Source: Lutraria lutraria
Lineage: Eukaryota; Mollusca; Bivalvia; Venerida; Mactridae
Direction of reading: 5' to 3'
Length of the DNA: 64,000 bases
Assembly: GCA_964023205.1 (NCBI GenBank)
Contig: OZ026847.1
Span: 9,668,652 to 9,732,651 of the forward strand
The notes under the pieces are model-generated. The model worked only from the letters and a program-made list of their open reading frames with translations. It had not been told where the DNA came from and did not search any database. The position numbers and the translations under genes are program-made. Each line of letters starts with the position of its first letter. The stretch's first letter is position 1. Of this stretch, positions 22,601 through 33,599 are shown piece by piece.

Positions 22601-24435
22601 ACTGGTTAGGACTTTGGTTCTTGCTAAGATAACTTGTAGTGAAAAGGATTTCACTGGTACTGTTAATTAAGGGAGATAATGCTTTGTGTGGAGTTTACTT
22701 AAAAGCTTAATTTTCATTGATATATTTGCAGAGGCGTTTGTGGTCTGTGTGGGCTATACTCCGCCTGTTGGTTATACACCAAATATGGCAAACCCTCTCC
22801 TGGATCATAACTATGGTACGTACATTAGATGTGGGTCTTTTTTCTTTACTGGGGTTTAGTATCACAGCAAAAGCCAGGTCATATGACAACCTTTCCAGCT
22901 TTTAAAGATAGAGAAAGACTTCAGGCTTAGGTAGAACCTCTGTAAGGCAGCTGGACACTTTCTGTATACTAGTATTTAAAATCTAGTTTGTCTGTTCTCA
23001 TGGGATTAGAACTAACAGTAGTGAGGAGCTAGTGATTATTAATAAGAAACAATAACCACTGGACAACACAGGCAGCAGGGATTTTGTTTGATTTTTTTTT
23101 CAATTTTATTTTTAATGCAGTCAGTTGGCCTGACATGCTATTAAGATCTTAAGATGAAGTTTAAAACCAAACACAAGGTTTTTAATTCTCCAACCTTGAC
23201 CTCCCATATGGTAAGAACTGGGGGAAGGGGGTTATAAGATAAACAAGCTTCTTCTTTCATGGCTTGCAAAGAGCTGTTAAGTCACAGACCAGTCTCAAAC
23301 AGATGTACCTGAATTTGTTGACATGTCTCAGAATGCTGTCTTACCATTGGTCAGTTTGAAGAATGACCTAGAAACAAACCAATCAGAAGCTTGATGCTGT
23401 AAATGCTGCTTATATAGCAAATTATGTGGCCCCTTTTTCTTTGAGATTTCATTATTTTCAATGACCGTTTTCAGATTTAGATTACAACAACTTGACGGGA
23501 CCAAATCGTGTAATCGTACCTTTCCTTGCTTGCGGAGATTTGAGTGGATTTGACTCGGATAAAACTTACCCACTGAAGGTAATCCGGACGTGTGATTTTG
23601 TACGGATAAGATGATTCAGGGGTCATTTTTGTTAAACATGAAAATCCATCTGGAGTATTTGAAGGGAGCATAGGGGAAACCCATTCTCCTCAACTTCTTG
23701 TTAAACAAATGTTGATGCTATACGATTACTTGTACAACTAAATCACCAAAAATGCTAAAGCCGTGGGCATATAAAAAAGTTTCAAACTTTTACAATTTTT
23801 TAACTTTCTCCTCTTTTTTATGAGAATTGAAAAGACGACCCCTGGAGACACAAGATTTTTGCATGTTGGTAACTTTTATGGAATGATATGTAATTTACTG
23901 AACCAATTCTGTATATTCAAATGTTTTGTACACTTACTGTGACTGTGTTGGGCACCAGATTGGAAAAAATAAGAAATGATAAAATGTATATTAAAAATGC
24001 AAACTTTAAATGAAAAAAATCGCACCTTATGTAAAACAGGCAGTATTTTAGTACAGTGTAAATGCAGTTACATATCTCTTATTGTTTTATTTTCAGCTTC
24101 CTGGTCGGGATTATCAATACCATGCTCCAACACAATCGCCGATAGATCCACCTTATAAAGAGGCGTGTCAGCTCCGGAAAACCGACAAGTTAGCCAAGCC
24201 AAATAAACCAATTAAGTCTGGACTGCAAAATGAGATCATTACTACAGAATCAGACAATGATACTATAAATGTGACTGATAAGAACACTGTATCTGATAAA
24301 CTTGTTGACAATGGTACTGAAGTTGAATCAGAAGTGGGTGGAGCTTGTGGTGGTAACCATAGCAACAGTGGACAGACAGATTCTGTGTCAGGATTGGACG
24401 ATACTTGTGATCATGTTTCAAAGCTTGAATTATAG
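16543..24435 (+). CDS. FTSJ1: tRNA (cytidine-32/guanosine-34) 2'-O-methyltransferase, FTSJ1/Trm7 type, 10 coding exons
   Basis: Coding exons: 16543-16663, 17238-17307, 17875-17977, 19035-19113, 19695-19747, 20762-20815, 21566-21668, 22732-22815, 23475-23578, 24097-24435. They total 1110 bp and 369 aa, with GT-AG borders and matching phases. FTSJ1/Trm7 uses SAM to 2'-O-methylate positions 32 and 34 of certain tRNA anticodon loops, with partner proteins (THADA/Trm732 and WDR6/Trm734). Visible: the RlmE/FtsJ fold with SAM motif [14 protein letters not shown] (47-60) and the catalytic tetrad Lys28, Asp120 (VVCDGAPD), Lys160 (GTFVAK), Glu195 (NSSIE). Human FTSJ1 is 329 aa; the extra length is a poorly conserved acidic Ser/Asn/Asp tail. 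ATG 16543 is chosen because it gives [20 protein letters not shown], the family N-terminus. Intron 7 starts inside a minisatellite. Confidence 0.96.
16845..17007. repeat. Palindromic MITE family A, copy 3
   Basis: Starts TACAGCGACACTCTGTAGAG and ends CTACAGAGGTTGTACTGTA, in FTSJ1 intron 1. Same internal 'gagcaacaacctctctataa' as the copies at 8077 and 47829. Confidence 0.75.
17238..17307 (+). CDS. FTSJ1: FTSJ1 coding exon 2 (SAM-binding motif)
   Basis: [20 protein letters not shown]. The DLCAAPG loop binds SAM. Acceptor 'ttttctag', donor TGAG|GTGATT. Confidence 0.95.
17875..17977 (+). CDS. FTSJ1: FTSJ1 coding exon 3
   Basis: [20 protein letters not shown] then [14 protein letters not shown]. 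The VAVDLQ Asp is the usual SAM-ribose ligand and QGDIT is a family motif. Confidence 0.95.
18255..18555 (+). repeat. Dispersed element with hammerhead-like 3' motif, copy 1
   Basis: Shares 'ttattgtactgcacgcattc', 'attatgacgtaa' and 'cttgataaaggctgttgc' / 'gccgaaacgttgac' with 52993-53232. The latter part resembles the core of hammerhead ribozymes found in Penelope-like elements, but GATAA replaces the expected GATGA. Confidence 0.5.
18654..18830. repeat. Palindromic MITE family B, copy 2
   Basis: TACAGTTAAACATGTGAACA at the left and 'acaggtttacctgtat' at the right, with internal 'ttgacaggtgggctttattt' and 'ttcacagggtggccttta'. Confidence 0.6.
19035..19113 (+). CDS. FTSJ1: FTSJ1 coding exon 4 (catalytic Asp)
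   Basis: [20 protein letters not shown] then CDGAPD. Asp120 is the second catalytic residue. Donor GATG|GTATGT. Confidence 0.95.
19695..19747 (+). CDS. FTSJ1: FTSJ1 coding exon 5
   Basis: [18 protein letters not shown], matching the family TGLHD.DEY.Q.QLLLAAL segment. It is only 53 bp, too small to appear as an open frame. Confidence 0.94.
19772..19926. repeat. Palindromic MITE family B, copy 3
   Basis: 155 bp with clear terminal inverted repeats: TACAGTTAAACCTGTG at the left and CATAGGTTTGACTGTA at the right. Confidence 0.75.
19985..20410 (+). repeat. tRNA-derived SINE, split by a MITE
   Basis: The head 'ggggcctctgtggccgaatg' followed by 'gttaaagcc' is a Ser/Leu-tRNA-like A box. The body then runs to 20142, is interrupted by the family A MITE (20143-20324) and resumes with 'ggaaagtcgccacaat' as in the copy at 46095. 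It is not a tRNA gene: the B box is degenerate and no acceptor stem closes. Confidence 0.65.
20143..20324. repeat. Palindromic MITE family A, copy 4 (nested in SINE)
   Basis: TACAGTACAACCTCTCC at the left and 'ctctggaggggttgcactgta' read toward the right end. Inserted within the SINE, so it moved after the SINE did. Confidence 0.78.
20762..20815 (+). CDS. FTSJ1: FTSJ1 coding exon 6 (catalytic Lys)
   Basis: [18 protein letters not shown], exactly 18 codons; the final Lys160 is the third catalytic residue. Donor CCAAG|GTAACA. Confidence 0.94.
20840..21023. repeat. Palindromic MITE family B, copy 4
   Basis: TACAGTCAAACTTGTATTAG at the left and TTCACAGGTTTGACTGT at the right, in FTSJ1 intron 6. 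Confidence 0.75.
21566..21668 (+). CDS. FTSJ1: FTSJ1 coding exon 7; donor lies in a 32-bp tandem repeat
   Basis: [20 protein letters not shown] then [14 protein letters not shown]. Joining ATAG|GTAACT to exon 8 restores NSSIEAF with catalytic Glu195. The exon's last bases plus the donor are copied 21 more times downstream. Use of the second donor would read through into a TAG within 11 codons after the normal exon end. Confidence 0.93.
21657..22356 (+). repeat. 32-bp minisatellite x22 spanning the exon 7 / intron 7 junction of FTSJ1
   Basis: The unit is 'tataggtaactgtcatataa' followed by 'ttctaattgcag'. The first copy overlaps the last bases of exon 7. By eye, 14 copies keep GGTAACT, 2 read GGTCACT and 6 read GGAAACT. 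Copies 2 and 21 have 'ttattccag', closest to the exon's own 'attccag'; most of the others have 'taattgcag' or 'taactgcag'. Confidence 0.95.
22732..22815 (+). CDS. FTSJ1: FTSJ1 coding exon 8
   Basis: [20 protein letters not shown] then NPLLDHNY, matching human EAFAVCQGYDPPEGF and PLLDHSY. Acceptor 'atatttgcag'. Confidence 0.95.
23475..23578 (+). CDS. FTSJ1: FTSJ1 coding exon 9
   Basis: [20 protein letters not shown] then [15 protein letters not shown], matching human [20 protein letters not shown] and YDSDRSYPL. Confidence 0.95.
24097..24435 (+). CDS. FTSJ1: FTSJ1 last coding exon
   Basis: Starts [20 protein letters not shown], the conserved end of the domain (human YKYTPPTQPPISPPY), then a variable hydrophilic tail rich in Ser, Asn, Asp and Thr ending CDHVSKLEL. 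The upstream in-frame ATG at 24082 lies in the intron before the acceptor at 24096. Confidence 0.94.
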   Translation, partial: LPGRDYQYHAPTQSPIDPPYKEACQLRKTDKLAKPNKPIKSGLQNEIITTESDNDTINVTDKNTVSDKLVDNGTEVESEVGGACGGNHSNSGQTDSVSGLDDTCDHVSKLEL

Positions 24436-24750
24436 GATCTCTTTAGATTTTCTTTATTTTTTTGACATTCTGTATTTTTATTCCTGAAAAAGATGTGATT
24501 CACACACTGAATAATTGAGCCATTTAACTTTTTTCTCTTTTCTCAGTAACTTTAAAATAACATTTTGAATGCTGATTGCCAAGCTTGAAAGAGGAAAAAA
24601 ATATTGGAAAAGGAAATGCATGTCGGTAGAATTTCGTGTAATTCATTCCAGTTATGTTTGATGTTCGAATAGAATGTTCTTTGAGAATATTTGATATTTT
24701 AGTTAGCTGATCATTGGCATTCAAGTTGAGAAATATGCTAAGGACAGAAA

Positions 24751-25906
24751 CAAGAGGGCCAAGATGGCCCTATATCGCTCACATGACAATCACTGTTTAC
24801 TCATTAGTACATTGTTTTGAACCCGTGACCTAGTTTTTGACCCCAGACCACCTATGTTCGAATTTGTCTTACATGTCATTAAGACAAACAGTCTGACTAG
24901 GTTTGGTGAAGATACGATCAAAATTTGACATCTACAGTGTTAATAAGGTTTTCCTAAGATTTGACCTTGTGACCTGGTTTTTGACCCTAGGTGACCCATA
25001 TTTGAACTTGTCCTTAATATCATTAAGACAAACAATCTGACAAAGTTTGGCCAAGATCCAATCAAAACCATGACATTTAGAGCTTTTACAAGATTTCTAC
25101 CTAAGATTTGACCTTGTGACCCAGTTTTTGAACCCGGCTGACCCATGTTCATCCTTGACCCACATATCATTGAGGCAAACATTTTGACAAGGTTTGGTGA
25201 AGATCCAATTAAAACTGTGACATCTACAGTGTTAACAAAGTTTTCCTAAGATTTGACCTGGTGACCTAGTTATTGACCCCAGATGACCCATATTTATACT
25301 TGACCGTTATATCATTAAAACAAACGATTTGACAAAGTTTGGTGAAGATCCAATAATAACTGTGAAATCTACAGTGTTAACATGGTTTTTCATAAGATTT
25401 GACCTAGCGACCTAGTTTTTGACCCAAGATGACCCATGTTCGAACTCGTCCAAGATATTATGAAGACAAACATTCTGACAAGGTTTCATGATCATCCAAT
25501 CAAAACAGTGACTTCTAGAGTGTTCACAAGGTTTTCCAGCAATTTGCCCTAGTGACCTAATTTTACTACAGAAATTACCCATTTTCAAACTTGACCTACA
25601 TATTATTAAAATAAACATTCTGACAAAGTTTCATGAAGATAAATTCAAAACAGTGATTTCTAAAGTGTTCACAAGGTTTTCCCTTATTTGGCCCTGGTGA
25701 CCTAGTTTTTGACCCCAAATGGCCCAATATCGAACTCGTCCGAGATTTTGTTGAGATTAACGTTCTGACCCAGTTTTGCTAAAATTGAGCCAAAAATGTG
25801 GCCCCTAGTGTGTTCACAACAAAAAGTTTGACGACGCACGACGCCGGACGCCGGACGGAGAGTGATCCTAATAGCTCACTTTGTCACTTTGTGACATGTG
25901 AGCTAA
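24751..25906. repeat. ~145-bp tandem array x7 with inverted ends
   Basis: 'gacctagtttttgacccc' and variants occur near 24827, 24971, 25118, 25263, 25409, 25554 and 25699, so the period is 144-147 bp. The left end 'agggccaagatggcccta' then 'cgctcacatgac', and the right end 'gtgacatgtgagcta' after 'acgacgccggacgccggacg', are inverted at 'gctcacatg'. The minus-strand frames at 24940-25182 and 25412-25618 arise because the period is close to a multiple of 3. Confidence 0.85.
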
Positions 25907-26016
25907 AAATGTAGGGTGTTTTTAGCATTATCTGATTGACCCTTTTGTTTTGATGCTAACCCTTAATTGTAAAATGTAATTAGGAATCAATGAATCATAA
26001 CTCTTTGTCTGACATA

Positions 26017-26094
26017 TCGAGGGTTCAACGCAACAGTGTATTAACTCATATTGTAATGAGAACAAGTTACTACAGTGTTGCGCTAAGCCCTCGA
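26017..26094. repeat. 78-bp foldback family G, copy 1
   Basis: TCGAGGGTTCAACGCAACAG at the left and its near-complement at the right (CTGTTGCGCTAAGCCCTCGA-like). Arms are about 30 bp. Flanked by TA on both sides. Confidence 0.9.
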
Positions 26095-27448
26095 TATATA
26101 AAGGTGATAAAGGAAAAACCTTACCATAATTTTATTTTTACAAGTACCTGTAACTCTAAGCATAACATTTTTTCTAATTTAACTGATGTGTATATTGTGC
26201 AATAGAAATGGTTTGTAACTTGTAAGAGTCTTTTGGTGTGTAAATTCAGGTATTGTGTCTTTTTATGAGGTACCAGTATACACGTACATCTGATCTGTAT
26301 TATATATATAAGCCATCAAAAGAAATTCTGTATCTGTTCAATTGGAGCTTCGCATCAAGAAAGCTGGAACAGTTTGTACGGAAAACCGAAAATTAGCATT
26401 GAATGTAGACGGTATTACAAAGTAATTTCAGTACTCATGGAAACTGAGCTTATATAGACCTGCACTGCAACATGAAACAGAAATTAGTTGAACAATTGCA
26501 TGTCAGATGTAGACAACCATAGTACTTTGGTCCACATAAAAATTCATGCACGCCAAGCAAATGATGACTGTGTAAAGCGGAACTATAATTTAGTTACTGA
26601 TGGCCATTGTAGCATGGGAAGGGCGATTGGGAACAAAAAAGACAACAACAAAGATGTATGATTTATAACAGATTTTTTTTATTTGTTTGCATGTCTTTGC
26701 AGTAACATTATGTTCACTAACAATGGAAAACAAGGAAGATTGATACAACATAGCAACAGTAACTAGGCAGCAGGAAAGTGTTACTTAGCAACGGTCACCA
26801 TAGCAACACATTTACACACACGGAAACACTGAAACAATCACGACAATTTTAAATGTAATTCAATAATATACTATATATATTACGTATACTGTATAAATAA
26901 AAGTAATATTGACTATGTAGCAATATATGTGATTTAAGAAAAAAAAAGTTACAAAAGCTGAAAATGATATGAAAAATCACACTTAATTTATTTGTAGTTT
27001 ATACAGTTATCATAAAAATCAGCCATTAACAAACGTTTAATTATTAATCAAAATAAAAAATAGTTGGAAAAAAACATGATTTAATCACATCAAATTCAGA
27101 TTTAATTAAGGTAATTTTGAAAAAAAAGTTCAGCAGCGGCATTATTATAGAAATTATTTTTAATTATTTTTAATTATTCAATTAAATTTGATTAATTTTA
27201 ATTAATTTCATTCGTTTCACACTAAAGTTGAAATAATATCAAATAATGAACATTTTTTCCTTGGACTAAGAATCACAAAATATTTTTTTAAAAATCTGAT
27301 TTTTGATATTAAGACCAAATTTTGATTTTGTTTCAATTTTAATGAATGAGGATGAAGAAATGTCGTTTCTTTTATGATGAATTGTGACATTTATTCAAAG
27401 ACAAACAAGAGTTAGTCTAGTGAAGATTTTTTAAGTTAATATGATCAC

Positions 27449-27525
27449 AGTCGAAATGAGGCCTTTATTCACAGAGTGGCCTTTATTCAGAGGTGGTCAC
27501 AAACACATACTGTACTTAAAGTATC
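27449..27525. repeat. MITE family B fragment, copy 5
   Basis: 'cagtcgaaatgaggccttta' and 'cagagtggcctttattcaga' match the family B interior. Both ends are decayed. Confidence 0.45.
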
Positions 27526-28354
27526 ATTATAAGCCATTGTGGCATTATTTACGGTTAAGTAGAAAAATAAAATAAAAATTACTTCCGAAAACTTTCTACA
27601 ATTTCGAAGTTTAAATGTAATTCCCAAATCTGACAGAAAATTTCACACAAAATATAGCCATTCATTTCTCAGACAATATAATGAGGATAGACAAAAAAAT
27701 GAAATTTAATAATTATTCTATAACTGTAATGATTTCTACTAGACCTAGGTATTTTGAGTCATAGTTCTGCAAATTATGCAAAAGACAAAAAAAGGAATTC
27801 TGTTAAAAATTGAGAAAAAAAAACAGGAAAAATAGTAACAATTTCATAAACAATGATAATAAAATTCATGCAAAATAAATACAAAAATATCACAGACTAG
27901 ATAGCCATAAAGCTGGACTGACATAACTGGTGTATAGATTACAGGTAGTAGGTTTGGGGTCGGAGGTTTGTAACTATGTAAATCACCAACTAACACATGT
28001 ATCAATCAATTAATCTATCAATCATTGAATCGTCAGTGTCATTCTAATGCCATGTCAACGTATACCCCATTCTAATAATCATTTTCTAAAATTAGTATTA
28101 CCCCTAGCAACCAGTGGTCCATCTTTTAGCAACAACCTTGGTTACTGTATCTTAGCAACCAAGGTTACATCATTCAACACATTTTGTCGGTATATAAAGC
28201 AACTGATGAAATAGTTTTAAGCAAAGCAAAGCACACTTGAAATCCTGTTGATTTTGGGGTATTGTAATCCCTTCCTTAAGATCTTGCGAAATGGCATAAA
28301 AAACAGGATTTTCACTTATTTTGAATTTTGGACAGCTACTTCACATGTGAAATG

Positions 28355-28440
28355 TGTCTTATCCCTGGTGGGGTTCAAATTCACAATGGTGTGAAGCTAG
28401 TGATTATAAGTTAGAGGTCATAACCACTTAACCATGGAAA
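28355..28440 (-). repeat. SINE head fragment
   Basis: 'ggtggggttcaaattcacaa' then 'gtcataaccacttaaccatgg' read on the minus strand as a tRNA-like A box and B box, as at 46095-46313. Confidence 0.4.
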
Positions 28441-28533
28441 TATCGAATGAACAATTTATAACTTTGTAACTCTTAATTAACAGAATAGTAATATCCAGAC
28501 ATTCATATTTCAGACACTAATTTAATTCATATA

Positions 28534-28611
28534 CCGAGGGCTCAGCGCAACACTGTCGTAACTTGTTCTTATTTCCATATGAGTTACGACACTGTTGCGT
28601 TGAACCCTCGA
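28534..28611. repeat. 78-bp foldback family G, copy 2
   Basis: CCGAGGGCTCAGCGCAACAC to GCGTTGAACCCTCGA, flanked by TA on both sides. It is 78 bp like copies 1, 3 and 4. Confidence 0.9.
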
Positions 28612-30089
28612 TACTTGATAAAAACCAAATTTATATAAAATTTGTGACATCGGTTAAAAAAATATTTGCCTTACAATCTACATTATCTGATTACATCAAA
28701 GAATATTACAAGCTTAAAAATAAAGCTAGAACTTTTTAATAGCAAATGAACAAAAGAGCAAAAGCCATTTCTAGACATTTTGTTGCTATGGCAACCAATA
28801 ATAAAACTGATCAATTTTGAAGAAGTATCAAATTAGAACATAATTGCATGCAAAAATAACATATATCATAGCATCAATATGTCATAATGAGAAAAAAAAT
28901 ATTTTGAAATTTTATAGCAAGAATCCAGTTGTTTTTGCTTGTCTAGAAAACTTTATGCATTTTTCAATGACTTATCAATGCATTTTGATTATTTATATAA
29001 GCCTTAAACTGAAGTAACCACAAGCAGTAGTAACAGACCAGTGACAGAAAAATCATATTCAATCCCAAATATTAACTCCTTAATGGTCCCCATAGAGAGA
29101 AGACACAGCTATCAGAAGCTACAGGTCACATCTGTAGAATTATTATATTTATCTGCATACCCTGATGCTAAATTAACATACAGGTGATGAAATTAATTGA
29201 TTTGTCTGCATGCCACGAACAACATTAATAATTTTTCTTGGACACGAAACAGACTTACATATAGGTTAGTAACTACTGCCTGTGGAAGTGACAAAGTTGA
29301 ATATTAGTTTAAAAAAAAAAAAAGAAATAATTTATCTTACCAGTGAGAATTTAAAATGAAACTTGCTATTTACTGATTTTCACAATGAAATACTCCACAA
29401 AATAATGCATCAGTACGAAAATATTAGTTAAAACTGAAATAAACTTCATTTTGAGATCAAACTCGTATTTTAATTCATTTTCAACAATGAGCCGTGAGTC
29501 CAAAGTAATATGAAATGAGATTGATCCTGGAACTCAGAATTTTTTCATCCAACTATTCTATAAATGATACTACATAGAAGACCATTTGTTATTATTAATT
29601 TTTGTACACCATGTTTCATCTTTTTCTTTATATTGAAGTTAACCAATGAATGATGGATGGATAAGTTTGAGAACAAAAATAATGAGACTAGAGTATTACG
29701 ACTGATCTCAAATTGGATAATCTCAAATTGAAATTGTTTTTATTCCATTCCACACATAAGTTCAACCTTTACCTGTCAAACACAAAAAGCCAACATCACT
29801 AAGCCAATAAAACTTCATTAAAACGAAATCAGCAAGTTTGAGCGACGACAAACACTGCTCGAAATTAATGAAATTATTGGGATTTTTCTCCCAATATAGT
29901 CTGCATGCCTGTTAGACCAACGCACCATATCTATCTTTATTAGCTCTTTCATCATTTTTCATAAAATTAATGCAAGAATCCAGGTATTTAAGCTTGCATG
30001 TTTTGCTTTAGAGATATTCAATTCACAGGAAAGGCTGAAAGTTGAAAATGAAATAAAAACAATGACCAGTCTCAAAAGCCACCTCATTG

Positions 30090-30375
30090 ATTGGTTAGTT
30101 CTAAAACACACAGACCAATGAAAATGCTGCATTCTGAGATGGGTCTCAAATCCCTCATCTTTAATGGGATGGCTCAAAACAAACTAAATAGACCAATGAA
30201 AATTCTGCATTCTCACAAAAGTCTCCTATCTCTCATTTTTGATTGGTTGGTAATAAACAAAATGGACCAATCACAAAGCTGCATTCTCAAATATGTCTCC
30301 TATCTCTCTTCTGATTGGTTGGTTGGTTCTTAACACAGACAAAATAGACCAATTAAATTGCTGCATTCTGAATAA
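30090..30375. repeat. ~80-bp imperfect tandem repeat x3-4, CCAAT-rich
   Basis: Units run 'agaccaatgaaaatgctgca' ... 'tctctcatttttgattggtt'. Each carries CCAAT and ATTGG boxes. The open frame at 30091-30333 is a by-product. Confidence 0.6.
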
Positions 30376-30705
30376 AAGCATCCATACTCAATCCTAAAAT
30401 TACGAAGCTAAGTATTCATATTAAGCAAGAATCCAGTTCTTTAGGGCTTGCAAGTATTTCCATAGAAACATTTGGGTACAAAAAACATACATTACAATTG
30501 GTCACTTCAATTTAAATTAAAAAAATGATTTGATTGCTCATAACGTGTGCTTTCTAGTCCCACATTTTTACTGGTGGGATTTTAATTTTTAAATGTCCAT
30601 AAAAGGCTTTGAACCAAACACCAGGCAGTCATGTAAACAATGAGGTACTTCAGTTGATAAGATCCATTGTAACATTAAGTTAAGATAATCAGCTATATAT
30701 ACAAT

Positions 30706-30887
30706 TACAGTACAACCTCTCCAGAGCAGCCCTCTCTTGAGCAACAACCTCCCTGCAACAACAGTGTGATGGTTTCCCACTGCACGATCTATCAATTTAA
30801 CCTCTCTAGAGCAACAACCTCTCAACAATGACAACACAATAGTGCTTCTCCCACCAAAGAGTGTTGCTTTGGAGAGTTTGCATTGTA
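30706..30887. repeat. Palindromic MITE family A, copy 5
   Basis: TACAGTACAACCTCTCCAGA at the left; 'ttggagagtttgcattgta' at the right. Confidence 0.78.
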
Positions 30888-33129
30888 CTACATTAAAGTC
30901 CCATTAGCTTTTTGCTATAGAAAAATATATGCCATAAACAAACAATTGCTGATATTATCCTAAGATAATTATAACCGACGAAACGAGCACTTTTTCTTCT
31001 AAAAACACTCATTTCACTGTGATTTTTGCTTTTGTAAACTTGAAATATGTGTGCATAACTTGACACACAGCTGTTTTATAAATAGTATTTATTTCAATGA
31101 TATTGAAAAAAATACGATAGTGGTTTTGGAAACCTTTTTTCTTGCTATAAAGTATGCACGGGAGGAAAATACACAGGATTCCTCTGTTATAGAACAAACA
31201 GAAACTATTACGACCAATAAATTTATATGCTTATGGGACTTTAAAGATGCATCAAGATAACACAAAATTCTACAATGTAAATAGATTTCAACTGTTAACA
31301 TATCAAGTTTTAAGTGCACAAGTCAATCTCAAGTAAAATAATGCAACAAAATTTTTTAATGGTAATGAATTATTTTACAATGCCTGAGTATTTCAACCAT
31401 GCTCAGGTTTCAGAAAACACTCAAGTTTGTAGAAAATCATCTGATCTCTACAACACTGTTAATGCCACGTTTTCCCCGAAACCAGAGTCAGTGAGTTTAA
31501 GTGTTTGTTCATTGACTTATAAGCATAAAAAAATCCAGAAAACATGTTTTTAGACTTTTCTGGTTCATTTCACTGTAAATTTTCCCTGACAATTTTGTGG
31601 ATATCTGAATACATGTTAAATAGACAGGGTTGTTCCAAAAGTACACAGGATAGAGCTGCATAAAGTCAAACCTGAGAACAAAGGTCATCAGAGATTTTGT
31701 TGCTATGACAACAAATAACAAGAAGCATGGTAATGCCATTTCATCATTTAATGCATTACACATTAACAGTTTGCCTACTTTTAGCCATGGTGACCTTGAC
31801 CTAGAAATAATGTCCTTATTCACTGTCGGGTTTTATTTAGAAGTTTATATTTGTCCTATTATTTAAAACTGAATATGTCAAAAAAGTTTACCTTTGAAAC
31901 AAATTATTATTATACGCAGGTGGTCAATGACTCAGGTTTGACTTTAATTTTGTAACAACCCACAATGTAAAAAATATTTACCTGTTTTGTCCTGTTTAAA
32001 GTATTGCACAATAATATGGCAACTACATAGCAAACAAAATCTCATAATCAACATAACTAACAGTAATTAAAATCAATGAAAAAAGATCCTATTAATTCAT
32101 GCCCTAAAAATTATTGTTGAACAAAATATTCCCTCCAAATGCCAATAAATGCAGAATATTATATTGAATTTAATACATAAAAATCAATTTCAAAATATCA
32201 GAAACCATTTGGGATGACTTTAGACAGTCATCTTATTTGTTCAATGTTCACAAAAACTTGTACGGGTGAAAGTTGGAAGTTTTGTCGAAAAACCTGAAAA
32301 CTTGAGCTCGATGCGGTGGAAGCAATACTGACCAGTCCTTTCTAGATCTGCATATACAGAACATAACGGGAAAAGCCAGAAATTCTAAGACATGTCGGAA
32401 AACTTTATCCATGTACTTGGGAGTCAACCCTTAAGATCACTTTGAATAAAAAAATTAATTAACTCTTGAGTTAATTGTAAATGAAATTTATTGTTTCTGC
32501 AATAATCTTTTTCAGTTTAGAATCCAACTATCAGTCAAATGGTATTCTTGCGTATCAATCACTGTTCACTATCCATCAACAATAATGTGATAAAATTAAA
32601 ATTTGATCTTATTGGATCATTTCTTTAATCTGACGGACATGAATAATAACAAAAAATATCACTTAGTAAGAAAACTAGCAAAATAAAAAATAATATCTAT
32701 AAAAAAAATTGAAAAAAAAAGTGTAAAAAATGATTTATCATTCTTGCGTTCACCGAAGACATACACAACTGTATACAATATTTTCGCATTTAACGCAGGA
32801 AGAACATTTAAAGCATTTCTTAACGGCACAACAATCACGTGACAGAAGTATAATAAATCTTGTGTATGTAATGATAATGAATTGATGGTCATGAACTTAC
32901 TTGATCACATATAATGGATAAAACAATATTATCATATCAGTTATCATACAACATTTAAAAAAAATCGAATAAAGATAATTCACAATTGTACAAAATAATT
33001 CACGCAGTATATTTCATTCACTAAAACTTTTTGGTTGGGATTTGTCATCAAACTATACTTTAATGGGTCAGAACTCTAGACTGACATAACACATCATGGA
33101 AATTGGTGGATGTTGGGTGGCCTTTAACG

Positions 33130-33150
33130 GGGTGGGGGGGGGGGGGGGAG
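33130..33150 (+). repeat. Poly-G tract
   Basis: 'ggggtgg' followed by a near-continuous G run (poly-C on the KIF1 strand). It may be length-variable and prone to sequencing error. Confidence 0.7.
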
Positions 33151-33521
33151 GCAGATAACACAGGTTAGACTACATATGAAAATATTTTACAGCTCAATAA
33201 AGAACTTATTTACAGGATATATGTCAACCATTTAACTTATACATTTTTTTCCTTTGAACCTGTATACCAAATCATGTGCAATAATAGATTTAGATCATAT
33301 TTAATCCATGTACTATACCCTTATTTTATGTAACATCATCTGTACAACCAATTGGAAAGAGTTTCCTTATATTAATCTGGAGTCCAGACCCTTTAAATAA
33401 TACTAACAAACCGGTACTTACATGTAAAAGTCACAAATTATTTGACATAAAAGAAATCCCCAAAAAAGTTTTAAAAGAAATCTCCCTCGCAATAATACAT
33501 TCTTAAATTAATAAACACATT

Positions 33522-33599
33522 TCGAGGGCTAAGCGCAACACTGTCGTAACTTGTTCTTATTTCAATATGAGTTACAACACTGTTGCGCTGAACCCTCGA
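33522..33599. repeat. 78-bp foldback family G, copy 3
   Basis: TCGAGGGCTAAGCGCAACAC to TTGCGCTGAACCCTCGA, flanked by TT on both sides. Confidence 0.9.

Larger units (their letters stand above)
22357..24096 (+). other. FTSJ1 introns 7 (end), 8 and 9
   Basis: Intronic sequence around exons 8 and 9. A faint SINE-like head may lie near 22940-23070. Otherwise nothing recognised. Confidence 0.6.

Noticed and set aside
24082..24096. Upstream ATG of the last FTSJ1 frame as an alternative start
   Set aside because: It lies in the intron before the acceptor 'ttttcag'; splicing from exon 9 gives the family sequence without it.
24940..25618. Open frames on the minus strand with a repeating ~49-residue pattern (…GSQGQILGK…), looking like a repeat protein
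   Set aside because: The pattern follows the ~145-bp tandem array, whose period is close to a multiple of 3. No start context, splice structure or known domain.
26017..26094. Rho-independent-type terminator or microRNA precursor
   Set aside because: The same 78-bp hairpin recurs five times with flanking dinucleotide duplications, so a dispersed foldback element is the simpler reading.
33130..33150. Poly-G tract as a regulatory quadruplex
   Set aside because: A single long homopolymer in intergenic DNA; assembly or sequencing error is at least as likely.
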